From positions 1,927,001-1,991,000 of the forward strand of contig NZ_JAPENL010000002.1 of NCBI RefSeq assembly GCF_026342015.1: a stretch of 64,000 bases of DNA. Direction: 5' to 3'. Shown here piece by piece: positions 24,817 through 34,205 of this stretch. Each line of letters starts with the position of its first letter. Within the stretch, counting starts at the first letter, position 1. Both the position numbers and the translations under genes were made by a program. The notes beneath the pieces are model-generated. The model saw only the letters and a program-made list of their open reading frames with translations, searched no databases and was not told where the DNA came from. This DNA is from Micromonospora lupini. Lineage in GTDB: Bacteria > Actinomycetota > Actinomycetes > Mycobacteriales > Micromonosporaceae.

Positions 24817-26343
24817 TCAGTCGTCGGCGCCGGTCGATGCCCCGGGCAGCCCACCGCCCGTGCCGCCGCTCGCCGGTGCGCCCGTGGCCGGAGTTGGTGA
24901 CGTCGGCTGCGGCGCGGACGCGCTCGCCGGCGTGTCACCGGGCGCGTACTGCACGAGCGCGTCCTCCCGGTCGAGGGTCGGCCCGGTCGGGATCAACGCG
25001 AGCAGCGAGCCGGGTACCGCCAGCGGGGTGACCCCCTCGTAGCCGAGCGCGCCAAGCGTCTCGGCGGAACCGAGCGGGTAGCGGACACCCTGCGGGCTGA
25101 TCAGGTAGACCGTCGCGCCGGCGGCGCCGGACCCGCTGGTGCCGGCGCCGGACGCGGCCTGGGCCAGTACGCCCTTGCCGCCGGGCAGCAGCACCGACTC
25201 GGCCGTGCGCACCGCGTCGCGGTTGGTCTGGCGCACCGGCACCGAGCCGGGCTCGTCGGGCGTCAACTCCGCCGGAACCCGGTCGAAGACCTCCAACGTG
25301 GTGGTCGGGGGGCCACCCGCGCTGCCGGCCCGGTACGTCGCGCAGAGCAGCGTCTGCCCGGCCCTGGCCTGGTACAGGGCGGGCAGCGTCCTGGGCATCC
25401 CGTCCGCGTCCACCCGCTGCTCGGTCAACAGCCGGCCGGCCTGGTCCGGAGTGATGTCGGTGATCTGACCGCCGCCACTGATGAGCAGCAGGGCGGTGAT
25501 CTCACTGATCGAGACGAGACCTTCCCGAGCGAGGACGTAGTGCTGCCCCGCCGCCTGGAATACCTGACCGATGGTGGCGGGTCGGCCGGCGACGCTCAGC
25601 CCGCTGCGGTCACCCATCCCGGGCAGCGACGGCTTGCGCAGCGGCGGCCCGGCCGGCACGGCGTTGAGCAGTTGCTGCCCGACCGGCAGCGGCGTCGTGC
25701 CGCTCATCCGCAGCGCCGCGACCGCCTGGTCACCGCCGCGCACCTCGAGCCGGGAGTCGCCGGTGAGCAGGTGCCGCTGGCCGTCCACGGTGACCAGTAC
25801 CGCCCGGTCGCCGAGGGGCGTACCACCGGGCAGCGCGCGGTCGATCACCACGCGGGTGGTGGAGTGGCGCGGGTCGGCCGGGTCGGGCACGTCGCAGACC
25901 GACCACGGCAGGCCGGTCAACGACTTGCGGTCCGGCAACGCGTCGGGCGCGCCGACGATGCCGACGGTGTGGCCCCGCGGCCGGTCGCGAAGCGCCGCCT
26001 GCGACATGGTGCGCACCGCGGGGTCGGGCTCGTTCAGGATCAACCGTGCCGAGGTGTAGTTGAGCGTCGGGTGGAGCTGGCCCTCGGCGAACACGTACGT
26101 CGCGCCGGTCTCCCGCTCGATGACCAGGGAGTTCTCTTCCAGCGGCGCGGCGTTCCCGGTCAACTGGCCGTACGCGCCCACACCACCGAGCACCACCGCA
26201 GCGGCGATCACGCTGCCGGCGACCGCCATGCCGAGCCGTCGCATCGGCAGGTTCGTCGTCTCCGGATCGCCCGACATGAGCGCGGAGACGATCCGACGGG
26301 TCACGAAGCGGTACGCCTGCACCTGATCGCGGCGGGTCCGCAT
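24817..26343 (-). CDS. eccB: Type VII secretion protein EccB
   Basis: A 508-aa protein with the EccB start MRTRRDQVQAYRFVTRRIVSALM, one transmembrane helix (LGMAVAGSVIAAAVVLGGVGAYG) and a large extracytoplasmic domain of repeated R1-like units (SLVIERETGATYVFAEGQLHPTLNYTSARLIL; SVCDVP). EccB is a core subunit of the ESX membrane complex and may act as an ATPase or scaffold in the periplasm. The tail after residue 470 is Ala/Pro/Ser/Gly-rich. It leads the minus-strand set with the small and large substrate-like genes and is divergent from eccE. Confidence 0.95.
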   Translation of the reverse strand: MRTRRDQVQAYRFVTRRIVSALMSGDPETTNLPMRRLGMAVAGSVIAAAVVLGGVGAYGQLTGNAAPLEENSLVIERETGATYVFAEGQLHPTLNYTSARLILNEPDPAVRTMSQAALRDRPRGHTVGIVGAPDALPDRKSLTGLPWSVCDVPDPADPRHSTTRVVIDRALPGGTPLGDRAVLVTVDGQRHLLTGDSRLEVRGGDQAVAALRMSGTTPLPVGQQLLNAVPAGPPLRKPSLPGMGDRSGLSVAGRPATIGQVFQAAGQHYVLAREGLVSISEITALLLISGGGQITDITPDQAGRLLTEQRVDADGMPRTLPALYQARAGQTLLCATYRAGSAGGPPTTTLEVFDRVPAELTPDEPGSVPVRQTNRDAVRTAESVLLPGGKGVLAQAASGAGTSGSGAAGATVYLISPQGVRYPLGSAETLGALGYEGVTPLAVPGSLLALIPTGPTLDREDALVQYAPGDTPASASAPQPTSPTPATGAPASGGTGGGLPGASTGADD

Positions 26344-26502
26344 GACTTACCTCCGGCGGGGTGGATCCGCGACGATGTCCTCGGGGTGCCGTCGCGGGCT
26401 TCCCTACGATAAGGGGCCGACGGCGGGTCCTCGGGGCCGCCGCCGGATCGGTGCCGGGCCGACCCGGCGCAGAGTCGTACCGTCCAGGAGGGACTGTCAG
26501 CG

Positions 26503-27690
26503 ATGACGCAGGTTCAGGCGCCACCCGCCCGAGCGGTCACGAGGCCGTCCGACGTCCCGGCACGTGTCACCCCGGCGGCCGACCGACCCGGTCGGGGTCG
26601 CATCGGTCCGGTGCTTGTCGGCCAGCTCGTCGTACTCGAGGTGTGTGCCGTCGCGGTCTGGGCCGCGACGGCCGGTCCGAGCTGGCTGCTCGCCACGGTG
26701 GCCGCCCTGGCGCTGGCCGTCGTGGTGGCCGCGTTCGCGCGCCGCGGCGGGCGCTGGTGGTTCCACGACGTGCTGCTGCGTCGCGGGCTGCGGCACCGCC
26801 GCGAACGGGCGGCGGCCGCGCTGGCCGGCGGCACCGCGACCGACCCCCGGCTGGCCGCGCTCGCACCCGAGCTGGACGTCATCGAGTTGACCGACCGGGG
26901 CACCCGGCTCGGCATCGGGCAGGACGACCAGGGCTGGTTCGCCGCGGTCGCGCTGCAACCGGACACCGGCGCCGCGGTGGGTTCGGTGGACGCGGCGACA
27001 GTGGACCGCGCCTTGCGGGTGCTCGCCGACTTCTCGGCTCCGGTGTCCAGGGCCCAGGTGGTCGCGCACACCCTGGTCTGGTATCCAGCCCCCGGTGCGC
27101 CGCCGGCGGCGCACCGGACCGTCTGGGTGGCGCTACGGCTCACGGTCCGCGACGCACGGGTCGAGACGGTGAGTCGGGGTGGTGGGCTGCCCGGCGTCCA
27201 CCGGACGCTTGCCGCCGGAATCGGCCGGTTGGGCAAGGCGCTGACGGCTGCCGGCTTGGCCCACCGGCCGCTGGGTCGCGACGAGCTGCGCGCCGCCGTG
27301 GTGTCCGCCGCGGGGTTGGACCTGGTGCCGGAGCCGCCGACGGAGAGCTGGCGAGGGCTGCGCGGCGGCGGCTGGACGCACCACTGCCTGACCCTGCGCG
27401 GCCGCCCGGACGCGCCGCTCGGCCCGCTTGTGGACGCGATCACCGCCACGTCGGCCCCCTCGCACACGGTGGCCGCGGCGGTGTCGCCGGACGGGGGCAG
27501 GGCGGCGCCGCTGCTCCGGGTCGCGGCCATGGACAACCACGTCGAGGCGCTGGTCAAGGCCGTCCGGGACGTCGCGCGCCGTGCCGGCACGCCGGCCCGG
27601 CCGGTGGACGGGCAGCACGGCCCGGGCGTCTACGCCAGCGCGCCTGTCGCGTCGGCGTTGGGCGGCGCCAGTCGTCGGCAACCCCGCTGA
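26503..27690 (+). CDS. eccE: Type VII secretion protein EccE
   Basis: A 395-aa protein. AGGAGGG lies ten bases before the ATG. After a polar N-terminus come two adjacent transmembrane helices (GPVLVGQLVVLEVCAVAVWAA, WLLATVAALALAVVVAAFA), then RGGRWWFHDVLLRRGLRHRRE and a cytosolic domain, the EccE arrangement. EccE sits at the periphery of the ESX inner-membrane complex. It is convergent with eccD, with 21 bp between the stops. Low overall conservation is normal for this subunit; context makes the call firm. Confidence 0.88.
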   Translation: MTQVQAPPARAVTRPSDVPARVTPAADRPGRGRIGPVLVGQLVVLEVCAVAVWAATAGPSWLLATVAALALAVVVAAFARRGGRWWFHDVLLRRGLRHRRERAAAALAGGTATDPRLAALAPELDVIELTDRGTRLGIGQDDQGWFAAVALQPDTGAAVGSVDAATVDRALRVLADFSAPVSRAQVVAHTLVWYPAPGAPPAAHRTVWVALRLTVRDARVETVSRGGGLPGVHRTLAAGIGRLGKALTAAGLAHRPLGRDELRAAVVSAAGLDLVPEPPTESWRGLRGGGWTHHCLTLRGRPDAPLGPLVDAITATSAPSHTVAAAVSPDGGRAAPLLRVAAMDNHVEALVKAVRDVARRAGTPARPVDGQHGPGVYASAPVASALGGASRRQPR

Positions 27691-27711
27691 CGGCGCGCTG
27701 GGGCGCTCCGG

Positions 27712-29109
27712 TCAGGGTCGCAGGTTGACGATCCAGCCGTACAGGCCGCCGACCCAGACGGCGAGCGGCACCAGCGCGATGATCAGCATGATCTCGACGA
27801 TGTCGAGCAGTCGGCCCCACACCGGCGAGATGCGCTTGCCGGCGACGCTCAGGCCGTAGATCAGACTGACCACGGCCGCCAGCAGCAGGCCGCCGAGGAT
27901 CAGACCGAGCCGGACCGGAAGCGATCCGCCGGCGAAGGTCGCGGCGGCGGTCAGGCCCAGCCCGACGGTGCCGGCGAGCAGCACCGGAACGCGCTGGGCC
28001 CGGCCCAGGAGCGGGCGTGCCCGCAGCAACGACAGCAGGGCCAGCACCAGGCACAGCAGCACCGCCGGCAGGCTGCCGTCCAGGGCCAGCACCAGCTGCG
28101 CGCCGAGCACCAGTAGCGACACCGTCCACAGCAGACCAGTGAGGAACCGGTCGGCCCGGTCACTCCGCTCGAGCACCTGCCGTCCGTCCACCGACTCGCT
28201 GTCGGTCTTCAGGTCGTCCGGGCCGGTCGGGATCGACGGCACCGGCAGCCGGGCCAGCCGGTAGGCCACCATCGGCAACGCCGGCACCATGCCGAACGCG
28301 ACCGCCGCCACCACCGCGGCTCCGGCCGCCGCGTCGATGCCGAAGGCCAGGCAGAGCAGCGCGCCCAGACCCGTCCCCGCGCCCACCCCGATCGCGGAGA
28401 AGAAGAGGGGGTACCGGTCACCGACGGCCACCACTGCCACCGCCCCGGCGACCACCACGGCGGTGGCCGCGAGCAGGACGTGCGGGCTTGCCAGCTCGGT
28501 CAGCTTGCGGTCGCCGGCGAGCAGCAGCAGGCCAGCGGTGCCCGCGTGCCCCAGCCCGACCATCGCCAGCACCGAGCCCGTTCCGCTGTCACCCGCGGCC
28601 CGGGAGAGCACCGCCGCACCGACCAGCAGCGCCACCGCGACCAGCAGGGCCGCCAGCGCGCCGGGCAGGTGGGGAGGGCCGGTGAACAGGGCGGCCAGGG
28701 CGGCGGCGCCGAACGCCGCCGCGGCGAACAGCACAGCGAACGACCGGGTCGCGCCGACCTGCCAGGAACCCGGCCGCTGGGTGGTCGCGGTGGCGACCGC
28801 GTCCACCACGTCGTCGAACACGACCTCCGGCGCGGCGGCGGACCGGGGGTTGAAGTACAACACCTCGCCGTCGCGGACACCGAGCTGCGTGGCCGTACGA
28901 CCACCGTCCAGAGGTGCGCCACCCAGGCGGGACAGCGCCCAACCACCGTGCCGCACGCCGTCGTCGGCCAGGTCCTCCCCGGCGTAGCGCAGCAGGGTGG
29001 GCAGGAGGTCCGCCATCGGCACGTCCGAGGGCAGGGCCAGATCCATCCGGGTACGGGGGGCCACAATGGTGATCCGGCTCAGACCACCGGTCGCCGTCTT
29101 CGTCGCCAC
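27712..29109 (-). CDS. eccD: Type VII secretion integral membrane protein EccD
   Basis: A 465-aa protein. Residues 10-95 form the ubiquitin-like domain (LSRITIVAPRTRMDLALPSD; RTATQLGVRDGEVLYFNPRS). About eleven transmembrane helices follow, the EccD signature that forms the membrane vestibule of the ESX pore. The loop around residues 290-310 (PDDLKTDSESVDGRQVLERS) is cytosolic. The gene is divergent from eccC, 166 bp apart, and convergent with eccE. No ribosome site oddities. Confidence 0.95.
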   Translation of the reverse strand: MATKTATGGLSRITIVAPRTRMDLALPSDVPMADLLPTLLRYAGEDLADDGVRHGGWALSRLGGAPLDGGRTATQLGVRDGEVLYFNPRSAAAPEVVFDDVVDAVATATTQRPGSWQVGATRSFAVLFAAAAFGAAALAALFTGPPHLPGALAALLVAVALLVGAAVLSRAAGDSGTGSVLAMVGLGHAGTAGLLLLAGDRKLTELASPHVLLAATAVVVAGAVAVVAVGDRYPLFFSAIGVGAGTGLGALLCLAFGIDAAAGAAVVAAVAFGMVPALPMVAYRLARLPVPSIPTGPDDLKTDSESVDGRQVLERSDRADRFLTGLLWTVSLLVLGAQLVLALDGSLPAVLLCLVLALLSLLRARPLLGRAQRVPVLLAGTVGLGLTAAATFAGGSLPVRLGLILGGLLLAAVVSLIYGLSVAGKRISPVWGRLLDIVEIMLIIALVPLAVWVGGLYGWIVNLRP

Positions 29110-29275
29110 AGTGGCCTCCTGGTGTCCATCTACGATCAGCGGGCCGCGGTCCCGCGGTGCGGGTGCACCGCGCCCACGGGAGATTACCTACGATGACGGG
29201 CACGTACAGTGCCCACCCGCGGGCTTCGCGCCGCGCCGGCACGACTGCAGGGCCGCTTCTGGGGAGGAGACAGCC

Positions 29276-32200
29276 GTGAGCACGGTCGTGTTCCGCCGAC
29301 CTCCGCGCCAGCCGGGGCCGGCGCTGCCGCGCGGTGAGGTGCTGCTGGAGTCGCCTCCCGAGCTGCCCGAGCCGACGCCCCGTGGGATGGGGCAGCTGCT
29401 CATGATCCTGCCGATGGTCTGCGGTGTCGGCGCGATGGCGTTCCTCTACGCCGGCCGGGGCGGCGGCACGATGACGTACGTCGCCGGTGGCCTGTTCGGC
29501 GTCTCGATGCTCGGTATGGCCCTCGGCTCGCTCGGCAACGGCGGCAACGACAAGGCCGAGCTGAACGCCGACCGCCGCGACTACATGCGCTACCTGGCGC
29601 AGATGCGCAAGCGCACCCGACGGGCGGCGGCCCAGCAGCGGGACGCGATGAACTGGCGGCACCCCGAGCCCGACGCGCTCTGGTCGCTCGCGGCGTCCCG
29701 CCGGCTGTGGGAGCGGCGGATCACCGAACCCGACTTCGGCGAAACCAGGATCGCGCTCGGCCCGCAGCGGCTGGCCGTGGAGATCGTCCCCCCGGAGACC
29801 AAGCCGGTCGAGGACCTGGAGCCGATGAGCGCCATCGCGCTACGCCGGTTCGTCCGCGCGCACTCCACAGTGCCCGAGCTGCCGACCGCGCTGTCGGTGC
29901 GCGCGTTCAGCCGGGTCGTGCTGCGCGGCGACCGCGAGCCCGTGCTCGACCTGACGCGGGCGGCCCTGGGCCAACTGGCGACGTTCCACGCCCCGGACGA
30001 CCTGGTCGTCGCCGTGGTCGCCGCGCCCGACCGGCAGCCCGCCTGGAACTGGGTGAAGTGGCTTCCCCACGCCCACCACGCCGGCCGGACGGATGCGGCA
30101 GGCGCGCGCCGGCTGGTCTTCGCCAGCCTGGCCGAGGCCGAGGAGTCCCTCGCCGGCGAGCTGGCCGGGCGACCCCGGTTCACCGCCGAGGCCAAGCCGC
30201 TGACCACCGCGCCACACGTGATCGTGGTTGTCGACGGCGGCGAGATCTCCCCGACCTGCCAACTCGTGGGCCAGGGGTTGCTCGGCGTCACCCTGATCGA
30301 CCTCTCCGGGACGGTGCCGCGCGACGCCGGCCGCTGGCTGCTCTGCCTGGACGTGGGCGACGGCACTGCCCTCGACCTCATCCGGGGCAGCTCGTCGTCA
30401 CGGCTCGGACGACCCGACCGGCTCACCGCCGAGGCCGCCGAGGGGCTGGCCCGGCAGATCGCGCCGTACCGGCTGTCGCAGCAGCAGGCCAGCAACGAGG
30501 AGCCGCTGGCCCGCAGCACGGAGCTGCCCGACCTGCTCGGCGTCGGCGACGCGGCCACCGTGGACGTGCACCAGACCTGGCGGCCGCGCGGGCACCGGGA
30601 CCGGCTGCGCATCCCGCTCGGCGTCGGCCCGGACGGCAACGTCGTCGAACTGGACTTCAAGGAGTCGGCACACGAGGGCATGGGCCCGCACGGCCTGGTC
30701 ATCGGCGCGACCGGCTCCGGCAAGAGCGAGCTGCTCCGTACGGTGGTGGCCGCGCTTGCGGTGACCCACTCGTCGGAGGAACTGAACTTCGTCCTTGTGG
30801 ACTTCAAGGGCGGCGCCACGTTCGCCTCGCTGGACGCGTTGCCGCACACCAGCGCGGTGATCACCAACCTGGCCGACGAGCTGCCGTTGGTCGACCGCAT
30901 GCGCGACGCGCTCGCGGGCGAAATGGTGCGCCGGCAGGAGCTGCTGCGGGCGGCCGGCAACTACGTCTCCCGCTTCGAGTACGAGAAGGCTCGGGCGGCC
31001 GGCGAGCCGTTGGCCCCGATGCCGAGCCTGTTGATCATCTGTGACGAGTTCAGCGAGTTGCTGGCCGCGAAGCCTGACTTCATCGACCTCTTCGTGATGA
31101 TCGGCCGACTGGGTCGGTCGCTCGGCGTGCACCTGTTGCTTGCCTCGCAGCGCCTGGAGGAGGGCAAGCTGCGCGGTCTGGACACCCACCTGTCGTACCG
31201 GATCGGTCTGCGGACCTTCTCGGCGGTGGAGAGCCGGATCGTGCTCGGCGTGCCGGACGCGTACGAGCTGCCGAACGCGCCCGGACACGGGTACCTGAAG
31301 ACGGACACCAGCACGATGCTGCGCTTCCGGGCCGCGTACGTCTCGGGGCCGTACCGGGCGCCCGGCCAGCAGGCGTCCGCGTCGCAGGCCCTGGTGCAGC
31401 GCCGGATCGTGCCGTACGGCGTCACATTCATCCCGGCGCAGGCCACGCAGGTGTCGGTGGACGCCGTGCCGGAGCCGGAGCAGCCCGCCGACGGCAAGGC
31501 CGTCGCGATGCTTGACGTCCTGATCGACCAGCTCAAGGGTCGGGGACGGCCCGCGCACCAGGTGTGGCTGCCTCCGCTTGCGGATCCCCCGGGCCTGGGC
31601 GAGCTGCTCGGTCCGCTTGCCGTCGACCCCACCTACGGGCTGTGCACTGCCTCCTGGCCGGGTCGGGGTCGCCTCACGGTGCCGGTCGGCGTCGTGGACC
31701 GCCCGTACGAGCAGCGCCGCGACCCGATGATGGTCGAGCTGGCCGGGGCCGGCGGCAACGTGGTCATCGTCGGTCGCTCGCTCAGCGGCAAGAGCACCAT
31801 GCTGCGGTCGCTACTGGCCTCGCTGGCGCTCACCCACACGCCGCGTGAGGTGCAGTTCTTCTGCCTGGACTTCGGCGGCGGGGCGCTGCGCAGCCTGGAG
31901 CGCCTGCCGCACATGGCCGGGGTGGCCGGCCGGCGCGACGTCGAGGCGGTGCGGCGCACGGTGGCCGAGGTGGTCGCGGTGCTGGACGAGCGGGAGACGC
32001 GCTTCGCCCAGCACGGCATCGACTCGGTGGCCAGCTACCGCCGCCGCCGGGCCGCCGGCGAGTTCGCCGACGACCCGTTCGGTGACGTGTTCCTGGTGGT
32101 CGACGGCTGGAACACCCTGCGCCAGGACTACGAGGAGCTGGAGCAGACCATCACGACGCTCGCCAACCGGGGTCTCGGCTTCGGGGTGCACGTGGTGCTC

Positions 32201-33238
32201 ACGGCGGTGCGTTGGGCGGAAATCCGGATCAACATGCGCGATCTGCTCGGCACCAAGCTGGAGTTGCGCCTGGGCGACGCGGCCGAGTCCGAGATCGACA
32301 GGCGCTCGGCGATGAACGTGCCGGAGAAGTCGCCCGGTCGGGGCCTGACCCGGGACAAGCTGCACTTCCTCACCGCGATCTCGCGGATCGACGGTCGGCG
32401 CGACATCGAGGACCTGAGCGAGGCGTCCGTCGCGTTGGCCGGGCACGTGGCCGCGAACTGGCCGGGGCGTCCGGCGCCGAAGGTGCGGCTGCTGCCGCGC
32501 CGGCTGCCGGTGTCCGAGCTGGCCCGGATCATCGACCGGTCGGCGCCCGGCCTGCCGATCGGCGTCAACGAGTCGGCGCTCGCGCCTGTCTACCTTGACC
32601 TGGCCAACGAGCCGCACCTGACGGTCTTCGGCGACGCCGAGTGCGGCAAGACCAATCTGCTACGGCTGATCGCCCGGGGGATCACCGAGCGGTACACGCC
32701 GGCCCAGGCGCGGCTGGTGATCGCCGACTACCGACGTGGGCTGTTGGGCGCGGTGGAGGGCGATCACCTGCTCGACTACGCGCCGTCCAACCAGGCGTTC
32801 GCGCAGGGGCTCGGCTCGATCCGCAGCGCGCTGTCCAACCGGCTGCCCGGCCCGGACGTGACGACCGCGCAGCTGCGGGACCGCAGCTGGTGGAAGGGCC
32901 CGGACCTGTACCTCCTGGTGGACGACTACGACCTGGTGGCGTCCGGTGGCAGCAACCCGTTGAGCGCGCTGCACGAGCTGCTGCCGCAGGCCCGGGACAT
33001 CGGTCTGCACCTGATCGTCGCGCGTCGGGTCGGCGGGGTGTCCCGGGCGCTCTACGAGCCGGTGCTGCAACGGCTGCGCGAACTGGACTCACCCGGCCTG
33101 CTGATGTCCGGCAACCGGGAGGAGGGCGCGGTCTTCGGCACGCTGCGTCCGAGCCCGCAGCCACCCGGTCGGGGCACGCTCGTCCGCCGGCGCGACGGTC
33201 AGCAGTTGATCCAGACCGCCTGGTCCGAGCCGGCCTGA
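29276..33238 (+). CDS. eccC: Type VII secretion ATPase EccC (fused EccCa/EccCb)
   Basis: GTG 29276 behind GGGGAGGAGA gives 1320 aa; upstream in-frame codons are not conserved. Two transmembrane helices lie at about residues 39-59 and 65-85. Three FtsK/SpoIIIE-type ATPase domains follow: D1 Walker A GATGSGKSE from residue 477 with Walker B LLIICDEFSEL; D2 GRSLSGKST from 833 with DVFLVVDGW; D3 GDAECGKTN from 1119 with LYLLVDDYD. EccC is the motor that recognises YxxxD/E-type signals and drives secretion. The single-chain form differs from split EccCa1/EccCb1 of ESX-1. D1 is the consensus domain; D2 and D3 are degenerate as usual. Confidence 0.97.
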   Translation: MSTVVFRRPPRQPGPALPRGEVLLESPPELPEPTPRGMGQLLMILPMVCGVGAMAFLYAGRGGGTMTYVAGGLFGVSMLGMALGSLGNGGNDKAELNADRRDYMRYLAQMRKRTRRAAAQQRDAMNWRHPEPDALWSLAASRRLWERRITEPDFGETRIALGPQRLAVEIVPPETKPVEDLEPMSAIALRRFVRAHSTVPELPTALSVRAFSRVVLRGDREPVLDLTRAALGQLATFHAPDDLVVAVVAAPDRQPAWNWVKWLPHAHHAGRTDAAGARRLVFASLAEAEESLAGELAGRPRFTAEAKPLTTAPHVIVVVDGGEISPTCQLVGQGLLGVTLIDLSGTVPRDAGRWLLCLDVGDGTALDLIRGSSSSRLGRPDRLTAEAAEGLARQIAPYRLSQQQASNEEPLARSTELPDLLGVGDAATVDVHQTWRPRGHRDRLRIPLGVGPDGNVVELDFKESAHEGMGPHGLVIGATGSGKSELLRTVVAALAVTHSSEELNFVLVDFKGGATFASLDALPHTSAVITNLADELPLVDRMRDALAGEMVRRQELLRAAGNYVSRFEYEKARAAGEPLAPMPSLLIICDEFSELLAAKPDFIDLFVMIGRLGRSLGVHLLLASQRLEEGKLRGLDTHLSYRIGLRTFSAVESRIVLGVPDAYELPNAPGHGYLKTDTSTMLRFRAAYVSGPYRAPGQQASASQALVQRRIVPYGVTFIPAQATQVSVDAVPEPEQPADGKAVAMLDVLIDQLKGRGRPAHQVWLPPLADPPGLGELLGPLAVDPTYGLCTASWPGRGRLTVPVGVVDRPYEQRRDPMMVELAGAGGNVVIVGRSLSGKSTMLRSLLASLALTHTPREVQFFCLDFGGGALRSLERLPHMAGVAGRRDVEAVRRTVAEVVAVLDERETRFAQHGIDSVASYRRRRAAGEFADDPFGDVFLVVDGWNTLRQDYEELEQTITTLANRGLGFGVHVVLTAVRWAEIRINMRDLLGTKLELRLGDAAESEIDRRSAMNVPEKSPGRGLTRDKLHFLTAISRIDGRRDIEDLSEASVALAGHVAANWPGRPAPKVRLLPRRLPVSELARIIDRSAPGLPIGVNESALAPVYLDLANEPHLTVFGDAECGKTNLLRLIARGITERYTPAQARLVIADYRRGLLGAVEGDHLLDYAPSNQAFAQGLGSIRSALSNRLPGPDVTTAQLRDRSWWKGPDLYLLVDDYDLVASGGSNPLSALHELLPQARDIGLHLIVARRVGGVSRALYEPVLQRLRELDSPGLLMSGNREEGAVFGTLRPSPQPPGRGTLVRRRDGQQLIQTAWSEPA

Positions 33239-33310
33239 CCGAGCCTTCGGGCCAGGCCCGCGCGGGACTGGGCCGTCCAGGATCGACTGTGGCGCTGTGG
33301 GGTCTGCGCG

Positions 33311-33330
33311 GGTCGGATTCCCGTCCGACC
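33311..33330 (+). terminator. Short hairpin after eccC
   Basis: GGTCGGA-TTCCCG-TCCGACC forms a 7-bp stem about 70 bp after the eccC stop. No T-run; weak terminator candidate. It superficially resembles a tRNA T-arm but no tRNA fits. Confidence 0.4.
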
Positions 33331-33449
33331 GGGTCGCACAAACGACGTGATTCATCGCCATCCATCGAACCTGCCGGTCAGGGCTGCGGCCGCTGGACGG
33401 ATTCCGCTACGGTCTCACTTGGAGTGTCCGTCGGTGGGGTGTTGCTGCC

Positions 33450-33474
33450 TTGCCGCGGGGGAGGGGCGCGGCAA
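33450..33474 (+). promoter_or_regulatory. 5' leader hairpin before the esx genes
   Basis: TTGCCGCG pairs with CGCGGCAA around a purine loop GGGGAGGGG. It ends 36 bp before the first WXG100 gene. The loop looks like a ribosome-binding sequence but no start codon follows it at the right distance. It may be a stability or attenuation element. Confidence 0.45.
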
Positions 33475-33509
33475 AGCCGCCGCCACAACATGACGGAAGG
33501 GTGTGAAGC

Positions 33510-33818
33510 ATGGCGTTCGAGGTCGAAGCTGCGACTCTGCATACCGCCGCGAGTGACGTGCGGTCCACGCGCAGCGAGGTCGACGGCGAGCTGAAGAAGC
33601 TGTGGAACGTAGTCGACGACCTGGCCATGGCGTGGAAGGGTCAGGCGTCCACGGGGTTCCAGTCGCTCATGCAGCGGTGGAGCGAGGACACCAACAACCT
33701 GCTGACCGCGATGGACAGCATCGCGGACCTGCTCGACAAGTCGGGTACGACGCACCAGGTCAACGACGAGGAGCAGCAGCAGATGCTGGACAAGTTCCAC
33801 TCTGCTCTCAACCCGTGA
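33510..33818 (+). CDS. WXG100 family protein (EsxB-like)
   Basis: A 102-aa helix-turn-helix hairpin protein with the W42-K-G44 turn (DLAMAWKGQASTGFQSLM). It lacks a clear C-terminal YxxxD/E signal (ends DKFHSALNP), whereas the next gene has one, so the two probably form the usual heterodimer in which only one partner carries the signal. The start ATG follows GGAAGGG. It is placed 25 bp before the second WXG100 gene, in the position of esxBA operons. Confidence 0.93.
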   Translation: MAFEVEAATLHTAASDVRSTRSEVDGELKKLWNVVDDLAMAWKGQASTGFQSLMQRWSEDTNNLLTAMDSIADLLDKSGTTHQVNDEEQQQMLDKFHSALNP

Positions 33819-33843
33819 TCCGTAGCCAGCAGAGGAGGAAGTC

Positions 33844-34122
33844 GTGACGATCAAGGTTGACTACGCGGTCCTCGAGAGCAGCAACCAGCAGATGCAGGCG
33901 ATCTCGAAGACCATCGACGAGAAGCTGGACACGCTGCGGTCGATGCTGTCCAAGCTCGAGTGGGAGGGCGAGGACCGCACCGCCTACGAGCAGCACCAGG
34001 CGAAGTGGGACTCCTCGGTTCGGGACATCAACCGGATCCTGAACGAGATCGGTGGTGCCGTCGGCATCGCCCGCGAGAACTACGTCTCCACCGAGATGAG
34101 CAACTCGAAGGTGTGGGGCTGA
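33844..34122 (+). CDS. WXG100 family protein (EsxA-like) with YxxxE signal
   Basis: A 92-aa protein starting at GTG 33844 behind AGAGGAGGAAG. It has the W40-E-G42 turn (SMLSKLEWEGEDRTAYEQ) and, at the C-terminus, Tyr80-x3-Glu84 in RENYVSTEMSNSKVWG, the bipartite WXG plus YxxxE secretion signal. It should pair with the preceding protein and be exported by EccC. The gene is followed by a strong hairpin terminator, so this two-gene unit can be expressed above its neighbours. Confidence 0.95.
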   Translation: MTIKVDYAVLESSNQQMQAISKTIDEKLDTLRSMLSKLEWEGEDRTAYEQHQAKWDSSVRDINRILNEIGGAVGIARENYVSTEMSNSKVWG

Positions 34123-34133
34123 GACAATCGCCG

Positions 34134-34172
34134 ATGCGGCTCCGGTCCGGCTCGACCGGGCCGGAGCCGCAT
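34134..34172 (+). terminator. Hairpin terminator after esx pair
   Basis: A 17-bp stem (ATGCGGCTCCGG plus TCCGG against CCGGG plus CCGGAGCCGCAT, one G-T pair) with loop CTCGA, starting 12 bp after the stop and followed by TGTG. Confidence 0.88.
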
Positions 34173-34205
34173 TGTGTTGGCGTCGGCACAGGTTCTGGGA
34201 GAGCG

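Noticed and set aside
33305..33340. tRNA-like T-arm (GGTCGGATTCCCGTCC) after eccC
   Set aside because: No acceptor, D-arm or anticodon stem can be placed around it; a small hairpin is the simpler reading.
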